Source: Syntrophaceae bacterium UBA4810 (lineage in GTDB: Bacteria; Desulfobacterota; Syntrophia; Syntrophales; Smithellaceae). Taken from it: a DNA stretch of 51,101 nt. The notes beneath the pieces were generated by a model. It did not search any database. It worked only from the letters and a program-made list of their open reading frames with translations, and had not been told where the DNA came from. The stretch covers positions 654 through 51,754 of the forward strand of contig DHGA01000064.1 of assembly GCA_002402545.1 (NCBI GenBank), given 5' to 3'. A program made the position numbers and the translations under genes. Of this stretch, positions 44,917 through 51,101 are shown piece by piece (the first letter of the stretch is position 1; each line of letters opens with the position of its first letter).

Positions 44917-46434
44917 CTATCCTGATACCACACTAAGCCACTTGTCTCTTGCCTCCGCAAATAGCTGAGAGCAATCTTGTTTTAGCGCAGGCACGTCGGG
45001 CATGGTTTCGGTCAGCTGATTAAAATGCTGCTGCCAGTGCGCGCGGCTAACACGGCGATGATAATCTATATCATTATTCCCTACCAGATATAAACTTGTC
45101 AACCCTTCTTCGGTGGCTACGATAATGTTTTGTGCTTTTAAATTTTTATGAACAAAACCCACAAGATAGAGACGAGCGAGCAGGTTCAGCAATTCACCTA
45201 ATAAAAATCTACGCTTTGTCTTGTCATGCGCCGCGCTTTCCAATGACTCATAAAGCGAAAGACCATGAATATATTCTTTCACCAGATAACTTCTCCCGCC
45301 TGAAGCCTCAAACCAGGCAAGGCATTTAGAAACAGGCAAGCCGGACATTTCCAGCAGCCAGTTGTTCAACCACCGCTCACGGCCTGGAGAAACTTTCCCC
45401 CAACGGCTTGAATTAATAAACTCTTTAATGATAAATTCTTTTCCTTCAAGTTCAATGATCGATACGCGTTGTTGTGTATTTTCTTTGATCATTTTCGCCG
45501 GATCTCCCGAAGATATATCTTTATGACCCTGTATTAATTTTTGCGCTAGACTCAAATTGAAACCTGTCCGCCATCGCCATGTTCCCGTGCTATTTTTAAC
45601 AACCCTGCAGATGCTGTTAGACCTTTTATTGGAATTTAATACTTTACGCCGACGGCCACGCCATTTGTGGTGAATCTGGCGGACCATCGATTGTTTCAGT
45701 TTCCCCCATACTATGTCTATCTGTTCGGGTTTATCCTCGGGAAACAATGGTTGAAACAAAGAATGGACTTCTTTTAGTTGTAGATTTTGCTCCATCCCCG
45801 TAAACAATCTGAGCATTAACATCTTCTGTCTGTTTGACAATTTACGAACGGCACGCACTCCGTGCGCATCTACAAGCGCGCAATTTGTGCCTTCGGATTT
45901 TTCCACGGCCAGAATGTTGCCAAAGTGAAGGTCCGGGTGATATATTTGAGCCCGCATCATGTCTCGTAACAATATGCTCAAGCCAGCCAACAATTTTTCT
46001 TTACGAATATTGTCTCTTATGACTTTTGGCCATAGCTCCTCGATTACCGAACTATCATTGAGCGCCTCTGTCATGAGGACACCCTGTCCGCGCCTCCAGC
46101 CGCAAGCCACCGGCGTCACAGCAGCCACTCCATTATTTTGAAGAAGCTGCAGGGCGAAAAACTCCCGTAACACCTTTGGATAAATCCATGACCGCAAAAT
46201 ATCCCATGCTTCTTTAGGGTGATCGTGTTTTAAAAAGTAAGAAGGGGAAGAGTCAGGCGCAGGCAGCAAGGCATAAACGCTGCGCTTCCTGTTATGCTTT
46301 ACAAGGACGCAAAGCTTATCATCACCCGATATCCAGTGCTCAAATTCAGGAAAAGCTGGATTTTCCGGAAACCACTTTGCTGAAGCTGCAACAAAACTCT
46401 CATTTGCAGACACAAGAATTACCGCCTTTAACAA
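44917..46434 (-). CDS. Tandem WaaP-like protein: kinase domain fused to a pseudokinase domain
   Basis: A 505-aa protein with two kinase-like halves. Half 1 (about 30-240): catalytic loop HPDLHFGN (166-173) and metal motif LVDAHG (187-192), so likely active. Half 2 (about 285-490): a lysine in FIIKEF (K337) and a catalytic loop HKNLKAQN (429-436) in which the catalytic Asp is Asn. The metal-binding Asp motif is replaced by LVGNND (450-455). Half 2 thus looks like a pseudokinase, perhaps a regulatory or substrate-holding domain. WaaP-like kinases are usually about 240-280 aa, so the fusion is uncommon. It lies 163 bp after waaC. Confidence 0.8.
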   Translation of the reverse strand: MLKAVILVSANESFVAASAKWFPENPAFPEFEHWISGDDKLCVLVKHNRKRSVYALLPAPDSSPSYFLKHDHPKEAWDILRSWIYPKVLREFFALQLLQNNGVAAVTPVACGWRRGQGVLMTEALNDSSVIEELWPKVIRDNIRKEKLLAGLSILLRDMMRAQIYHPDLHFGNILAVEKSEGTNCALVDAHGVRAVRKLSNRQKMLMLRLFTGMEQNLQLKEVHSLFQPLFPEDKPEQIDIVWGKLKQSMVRQIHHKWRGRRRKVLNSNKRSNSICRVVKNSTGTWRWRTGFNLSLAQKLIQGHKDISSGDPAKMIKENTQQRVSIIELEGKEFIIKEFINSSRWGKVSPGRERWLNNWLLEMSGLPVSKCLAWFEASGGRSYLVKEYIHGLSLYESLESAAHDKTKRRFLLGELLNLLARLYLVGFVHKNLKAQNIIVATEEGLTSLYLVGNNDIDYHRRVSRAHWQQHFNQLTETMPDVPALKQDCSQLFAEARDKWLSVVSG

Positions 46435-46597
46435 TATACTTCTTTATTATTCCAGAATTATAGAGAAGTTCCATGACTATCAATCGTTTTCCTCCGCGAA
46501 ACATTAAATTATAACAACCATTAAAATAGAAAATATAATGACATTATGATATTTATTCAATATTAAATTACAGACATCTTTTTATTCAAAGATGAGG

Positions 46598-47626
46598 TTA
46601 CTTTTCTTTAATTTTACTTTCAACCACAGAGTAAACTTGTTTGGGGGTAATATTTTTCATGCAATTGGTTGTCTTGCATTTTTTTAAAAAACAGGGGCTG
46701 CAGGATAAATTATCACTGATAACGATATGTCCCCCGCCATAAGGGCCGGTCCTTTTTGGATCGGTTGGACCAAATAGAGCGACAACCGGCGTGCCCACGG
46801 CGCAGGCTAAATGCATCGGGCCGGAATCGGTTGTTATCACCATTAGCGCTTTTTTAAAAAGACAGGAAAGTTCCATTAATGATGTTTTTCCGCCTAAATT
46901 TATACCTGTTGATTTCATTTTCGCTGTAATTTTCTCAATTGACTTGCTTTCACTGCCCGTAAAAACAACTTTTTTCTTGAGCTTTGCCTGGATTAAATCA
47001 GCAAGCTTTGCGAATTTTTCATTATCCCATAGCTTGGTATCCCAATAGGCGATGGGATTAATGGCAATATAATTATTTTCGTCTAGCCCGTGGCTTGCCA
47101 GCAGCAACTTAACTTTGTTTTCGGTATCAGCGCTTTGAGGAAGAATAAATTCCGCTCTTTCTTTTTTTGCTCCCAGATAAAGAGGAAAATCCAAATATCG
47201 ATCAACCGCGTGTTTATTCATATCTTCAGGAATTTTTTCGTTAAGAAACAGGCCGCTTAATTCCTGCAGAGAATCATAGCCAAGCTTCCTTTTGCCGCCG
47301 CTTAAAAAAACAATAATGGAGCTCTTGAATAAACCGTGAAAATCAATGATTAGGTCATAAGGGCGCTTGCGTAAATCCCTGATAAACTGACAGATTTCCC
47401 GCCATGCTTTCCGCAAATTGCCGGACTTGATATCTTGTATCCATGCTTTACGCCGCGATACCAGCACTTCGTCAAGGTGAGGATGATTTAATATTAAATC
47501 TGCCGCGGCTTCTTCCACCACCCAGGTTATATGCGCCTGGGGATAAAGACTACGCAGCGCGGTAAGCGACGGCAGAGTATGAATAACGTCGCCGATCGCG
47601 CTCAATTTTACGACTAATATATTCAC
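46598..47626 (-). CDS. waaC: ADP-heptose:LPS heptosyltransferase I
   Basis: A 342-aa GT9 enzyme: KLSAIGDVIHTLP at 8-20, DLIIDFHGLFKSS, then TTDSGPMHLACAVGTPVVALFGPTDP, the donor-binding motif. It adds the first heptose to Kdo in the LPS inner core. The Cys-rich ending (CSPC, KKCKTTNCM) is common in this family. It overlaps gmhB by 4 nt. Distinction from WaaF rests on the N-terminal KLSAIGDV and on the second, WaaF-like gene in the operon. Confidence 0.88.
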   Translation of the reverse strand: MNILVVKLSAIGDVIHTLPSLTALRSLYPQAHITWVVEEAAADLILNHPHLDEVLVSRRKAWIQDIKSGNLRKAWREICQFIRDLRKRPYDLIIDFHGLFKSSIIVFLSGGKRKLGYDSLQELSGLFLNEKIPEDMNKHAVDRYLDFPLYLGAKKERAEFILPQSADTENKVKLLLASHGLDENNYIAINPIAYWDTKLWDNEKFAKLADLIQAKLKKKVVFTGSESKSIEKITAKMKSTGINLGGKTSLMELSCLFKKALMVITTDSGPMHLACAVGTPVVALFGPTDPKRTGPYGGGHIVISDNLSCSPCFLKKCKTTNCMKNITPKQVYSVVESKIKEK

Positions 47627-48210
47627 TTATTTTCCCTTAGTATCCACCGCACGGCTTCCAGAATATCCGCGGCGATATAATCCGGCTGGTTGTAAGCTGT
47701 TAATTTATCAGGGCCATCATCCTGCAAGACGCTTTGACCAAAACCGGTTTTTACCAAAACACCCTTCACCTGCGCCCTTTTACCCGCTTCTATATCGTTG
47801 TATCTGTCCCCGATTATGTAAGAGCGCGCTAAATCAATATTCATTTCCTGCGCGGCCTGAAGCAACATCCCCGGAGCCGGCTTTCGGCAATCACATTCCC
47901 GGTGGTAGGAACCAATACCTTCCGTGGGATGATGGGGGCAATAATAAAACGCGTCAATCAAAGCGTTTTCCTTAAGAAATTCCGCGTGCAAAAATTTATT
48001 GGCGATTTTTACAAAATCCTCGGAGAATAATCCTCGGGCGACACCTGCCTGATTAGTTATTACTACCGCTTTCATTTTAGCGGCGTTAATCAAACGAACT
48101 GCTTCAAATGCCGCGGGGATTATTTTTAATTTAGCCAGGTCGTCCAGATAGCCGACTTCTTCATTTATCGTGCCGTCTCTATCCAAAAATATTGCCCTGT
48201 GCTTTTTCAT
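47623..48210 (-). CDS. gmhB: D-glycero-beta-D-manno-heptose-1,7-bisphosphate 7-phosphatase
   Basis: A 195-aa HAD-IIIA phosphatase: FLDRDGTINEE at 8-18 with nucleophile D10 and D12, VVITNQAGVARG, the zinc-binding YCPHH...ECDCRKP, and IGDRYNDIEAG with the Mg-binding acid. It removes the 7-phosphate in the ADP-heptose pathway. It is placed between waaF (one-base gap) and waaC (4-nt overlap), so heptose supply and transfer are co-expressed. Confidence 0.95.
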   Translation of the reverse strand: MKKHRAIFLDRDGTINEEVGYLDDLAKLKIIPAAFEAVRLINAAKMKAVVITNQAGVARGLFSEDFVKIANKFLHAEFLKENALIDAFYYCPHHPTEGIGSYHRECDCRKPAPGMLLQAAQEMNIDLARSYIIGDRYNDIEAGKRAQVKGVLVKTGFGQSVLQDDGPDKLTAYNQPDYIAADILEAVRWILRENK

Positions 48211-48211
48211 A

Positions 48212-49270
48212 TTAGCCCTGGCTGCGTTTCATTATTGTTTGCGCGGCGGATAAAACATCATCGACAGTAATTAAATTCATGCAGCGAAAGTCTGTGGGGC
48301 ATGTTTCTTTCAGGCAGGGACTGCAGGAAACTTCTTTACGGACGATTATTATCTTTTCTCCAATAGGCGACGTGGTAACAGGATTGGTCGAGCCGAAAAT
48401 AGCGACTGTCGGAATATTCAAAGCCCCGGCAATATGCATGAGCCCGGAATCATTGCTGATAAATAAAGAACATTGTGAAATAAGATAAACTGCTTCACGC
48501 ACTGTTGTTTTGCCGGAAAAATTGATCAAATCAGAACCTGCCCTACGTTTTACTTCTTCAGCTGTTTGCCAGTCATCCTTGCCGCCCAGCAAAATAACTT
48601 GGCAATCAAACATGTCCTTTAGCTTATCCGCAACGGCGGCAAATCTATCGGGAAGCCATCTTTTGGCCGGACCATATGTCGCGCCCGGAGCAATGCCAAT
48701 AATATTTTTTGAGTCTGGAAGAAACTCCCGTAAAATATTTTGAGCAGTCACGCGGTTGATTTTTGACTGCAGATGCATTTCCTGTCCCACAGGCGGACAT
48801 CCCAAAGCTTTAACCATTTCCAGATAATAACCAACCTGATGAATTTCTCTCACCTGGCTGGTACGCTTAACACTATGAGTTAATAATAATCCGCGGCCAT
48901 CAGAGTTGTATCCGGCGCGAGATTTTATCCGCGCCGCAAACGTCATTATCGCGGCCTCAATCGCGTTTTGTAAAAGAATAGCGGCGTCAAACTCCTTTTT
49001 ATGCAAAACTCTCGCGAGACGGAAAACACCCAGCGGATTGTCAAACTGTTTCTTGTAAACAATTATTTCGTCGACTTCAGCAAATAATTTATAAATATCG
49101 GCGACAATTGGTTTGGCCAAAATACTGATACGCGATTCCGGGTACGCGGCGCGAACAGACGCAATCGCCGGCAAGGTCATAACCGCGTCACCGATCCAAT
49201 TAGTTCCTCTGATTAATATTTTATTTAAACCTTCTTTGGGAAGTGTTTTTTTATGTTTCGGCAACATCAT
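48212..49270 (-). CDS. waaF: ADP-heptose:LPS heptosyltransferase II
   Basis: A 352-aa GT9 enzyme: RGTNWIGDAVMTLPAI (about 21-36) is the WaaF signature, followed by GIAPGATYGPAKRW and SNDSGLMHIAGALNIPTVAIFGSTNP. It adds the second inner-core heptose. It overlaps the acyltransferase gene by 4 nt. The first two codons are both ATG. Confidence 0.93.
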   Translation of the reverse strand: MMLPKHKKTLPKEGLNKILIRGTNWIGDAVMTLPAIASVRAAYPESRISILAKPIVADIYKLFAEVDEIIVYKKQFDNPLGVFRLARVLHKKEFDAAILLQNAIEAAIMTFAARIKSRAGYNSDGRGLLLTHSVKRTSQVREIHQVGYYLEMVKALGCPPVGQEMHLQSKINRVTAQNILREFLPDSKNIIGIAPGATYGPAKRWLPDRFAAVADKLKDMFDCQVILLGGKDDWQTAEEVKRRAGSDLINFSGKTTVREAVYLISQCSLFISNDSGLMHIAGALNIPTVAIFGSTNPVTTSPIGEKIIIVRKEVSCSPCLKETCPTDFRCMNLITVDDVLSAAQTIMKRSQG

Positions 49271-50160
49271 TTTTTGTTCCTTGATTTAACCTGCCATGGT
49301 TTGGTTTTCCATCGCTGATGCAGCCATAACCATTGCTCCGGATATTTACGCACATATTCTTCAATAACTTTATTAAACTTTTGCGTGTTTAGCAACACGT
49401 CCTCATCAAGATTACCAGTGTTAATAATCTCCATTTTGGGGCCGATTTCCAATAGATATTTGCCATTCGGCAATCGTCTGGTAAACGCCGGCATTATTGC
49501 AGCTCCCGTATGCTGGCCCATCCGCGCTAAACCGGAGGTGGCGCAGGCGGGGCGTCCGAAAAAATCAACAAATACGCCTTCATTGCCGGATACATTCTGG
49601 TCAATTAGAATGTTTATGGTTTCCCCGCTTTCCAGCAAACGTAGAGATTGCCGCATTGCTTTTTGCTTATGCAGGGATAAATTTCCGCATCTGCCGCGTA
49701 AATATGTCGTAAGTTCATCAAGGAAAAGATTGTCCAGGCGCCGCATCATAAATATCAGCGGCTTGGTTAATAAAGCCAGCGCGGTGTTGCCGATTTCCCA
49801 ATTGCCAAAATGCGCGCTGAAAAGCAATACCCCTTTGTTTTCGCGACAAGCTTCAATATAATTTTTCAGGCCCTTTACTTCAATCCAGCGATGAATATTG
49901 TCTTTGCTTAATCCGGAAAGCCCTGGAAATTCAGCCACCATAATGGCAAAACTTCTATATGACGCCTTGGCTATCTTCAAAATATCCTCTAAGGTTTTCT
50001 CGGGAAAAGAACGCGTAAGGTTATGAATGGCAATCAGTCGGTGTTTTAGCGATAAATAATATATAAAATCTGACAGAATTAATAGCACGCCACGCCGCAC
50101 AGCCACAGGGATACTGCTAAAAACAAAAACGGCCAACTTTATTTTTATGGGACTTTTCAT
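49267..50160 (-). CDS. Lipid A lauroyl/myristoyl acyltransferase (LpxL/HtrB family)
   Basis: A 297-aa acyltransferase with one N-terminal hydrophobic segment (about 10-35), the catalytic H117-FGNW-E122 motif (HX4E in SAHFGNWE), DQNVSGNEGVFVDFFG and a C-terminal YPEQWLWLHQRWKTKP. It adds a secondary acyl chain to Kdo2-lipid A at the inner membrane. It overlaps lpxK by 4 nt and waaF by 4 nt. LpxL cannot be separated from LpxM by eye. Confidence 0.92.
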   Translation of the reverse strand: MKSPIKIKLAVFVFSSIPVAVRRGVLLILSDFIYYLSLKHRLIAIHNLTRSFPEKTLEDILKIAKASYRSFAIMVAEFPGLSGLSKDNIHRWIEVKGLKNYIEACRENKGVLLFSAHFGNWEIGNTALALLTKPLIFMMRRLDNLFLDELTTYLRGRCGNLSLHKQKAMRQSLRLLESGETINILIDQNVSGNEGVFVDFFGRPACATSGLARMGQHTGAAIMPAFTRRLPNGKYLLEIGPKMEIINTGNLDEDVLLNTQKFNKVIEEYVRKYPEQWLWLHQRWKTKPWQVKSRNKK

Positions 50161-51101
50161 TTTTTATCAGCGCCTTCTTTTAAACATTGTAAAATAAATT
50201 TATTAAATAACGGATCGGCATTCAGCGGCTTTATCTTCATTGTTATCCGCAATATCCAGATTGTATCCAAAAATTCCGGATAATCATGCAGGCGCGCTGC
50301 ATCTTTTTCTGTGGTGATGAGGTAATCGGCGCGCGCGCTGAAAAGCTGTTTTTTCAGTTCTTCCAGATCATAACGGGTGTAACTATAGTGATCAGGAAAA
50401 GGATTAAAAGACAAAATATTCGCTTTCGCGCCAAGTAAAACTTTTTTAAAAGAATCGGGATTTGCGATTCCGCAAAATGCGCATAGTTTTTTACCTTTTA
50501 GATTATCCATAGAAACAATGGATTTGCCTTTTGCCTGCGCAATACCTTGCGGCTCGTGAACGCTGTAAAAAAGAGGTGTGTTTTTGCCTCTTATTATTTT
50601 TGCAACCTCTTCGCTGATTTTCATTTCCTCTTCGGCGCGGGTTAACATCAGGCAGTGGGCGCGACTAAGCCCTTTGACCGACTCACGTAAAGGCCCCGCC
50701 GGCAAAAGACGGCCATTACCAAAAGGTTTCTTGTAATCAAGTAAAACCAGATCAATATCTCGCGCTATTTGGCGATGCTGAAATGCGTCATCGCATATAA
50801 TTACGTTGGCCCCAAACCTTTCGATAGCGAATTTTCCTGTTCTTTTTCTTCGGGCGCCGGTAATCACCGGTACCCCCGGTAATGATTGCGCCATTAAAAT
50901 AGGTTCATCACCGGCCGCCTTGGCCCCAAGCATAATATTTTCGCCATCGGAAACAAGATTTATCCCACCAGCGTTGCTACCACCGTAACCACGGCTGATT
51001 ACCGCCGGGCGAAAACCTTCCGCTTGAAGCATTTTTGCCAACATAATTACACAGGGGGTTTTGCCCGTGCCGCCGACAGTAATATTGCCGACGCTGATTA
51101 C
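50157..51101 (-). CDS. lpxK: Tetraacyldisaccharide 4'-kinase, 5' end outside window
   Basis: The frame is open to the right edge. It begins inside the P-loop segment SVGNITVGGTGKTP, where GGTGKT is the Walker A of LpxK, and continues with RGYGG, DDAFQHR and TTEKDAARL. About 315 codons are visible; the usual length is near 330-350, so 20-50 N-terminal residues including the membrane helix are missing. The ATG at 51044 is internal, after the P-loop, and is not the start. It phosphorylates the lipid A precursor at the 4' position, and is the first visible gene of the lipid A/core operon. Confidence 0.95.
   Translation of the reverse strand, partial: VISVGNITVGGTGKTPCVIMLAKMLQAEGFRPAVISRGYGGSNAGGINLVSDGENIMLGAKAAGDEPILMAQSLPGVPVITGARRKRTGKFAIERFGANVIICDDAFQHRQIARDIDLVLLDYKKPFGNGRLLPAGPLRESVKGLSRAHCLMLTRAEEEMKISEEVAKIIRGKNTPLFYSVHEPQGIAQAKGKSIVSMDNLKGKKLCAFCGIANPDSFKKVLLGAKANILSFNPFPDHYSYTRYDLEELKKQLFSARADYLITTEKDAARLHDYPEFLDTIWILRITMKIKPLNADPLFNKFILQCLKEGADKK

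Noticed and set aside
51044..51101. ATG at 51044 as the start of lpxK
   Set aside because: The frame continues upstream through the LpxK P-loop (GGTGKT), so the true start lies beyond the window.

Overview
The window is a large cell-envelope polysaccharide locus from a Gram-negative bacterium. The Gram-negative call rests on lpxK, an lpxL/htrB-type acyltransferase, waaF, gmhB, waaC and WaaP-like kinases at the right end. A Desulfobacterota (Syntrophales-like) source is my best guess from gene content and from the dispersed GTCAT-CCGGC and GATTGCTTC repeat types. That assignment is recollection, not proof. Almost everything is on the minus strand; three small plus-strand islands (34233-35408, 36451-37427, 40562-43990) interrupt it.

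Layout, left to right. 1-1225: 5' part of an acyl-CoA ligase running off the edge. 1559-6402: a minus-strand group of SDR, GNAT, polysaccharide deacetylase, epimerase and initiating phosphoglycosyl transferase genes, with an aminotransferase remnant at its downstream end and an IS3 orfA remnant at its upstream end. 6431-8307: a broken hexapeptide acetyltransferase and a Wzx-type flippase. 8657-10558: a PglF/WbpM-type nucleotide-sugar 4,6-dehydratase. 10559-11102: repeat-rich spacer. 11103-18425: a tight seven-gene operon, SDR - pstS-like - pstC - pstA - pstB - cysD - cysNC. 18470-18704: a MITE-like element inside a truncated SDR copy. 18808-31103: a ten-gene operon, YdcF protein - phosphoglycosyl transferase - wzm - wzt - GT8 - double GT4 - GT-C-like membrane protein - rmd-like reductase - two GT4, which looks like an ABC-exporter O-polysaccharide pathway. 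31239-43990: scattered glycosyltransferases, methyltransferases, a GT39-like protein, folD, a nitroreductase and a polysaccharide pyruvyl transferase. 44162-51101: the LPS inner-core and lipid A operon (lpxK, lpxL-like, waaF, gmhB, waaC) followed by two WaaP-like kinase genes.

How they fit together: lipid A and heptose core are made by the right-hand operon and probably phosphorylated by the kinases. A polymer begun by a PglC-like transferase, extended by GT4/GT8 enzymes (one a WbdA-like double GT4) and supplied with a GDP-deoxyhexose by the rmd-like reductase would be exported by Wzm/Wzt. The left-hand group, with its own flippase, dehydratase and second PglC-like transferase, looks like a separate and partly decayed pathway: its aminotransferase and acetyltransferase are both broken.

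The most interesting signal is the Pst-like ABC transporter joined with almost no spacing to cysD and cysNC. Its binding protein has lost most of the phosphate-liganding residues known from E. coli PstS, so it may import sulfate or another oxyanion for activation to APS/PAPS. Other points of note are two genes broken at mononucleotide runs, a tandem kinase/pseudokinase fusion, a 27-nt motif repeated in two operon leaders, and a MITE with 16-bp terminal inverted repeats.
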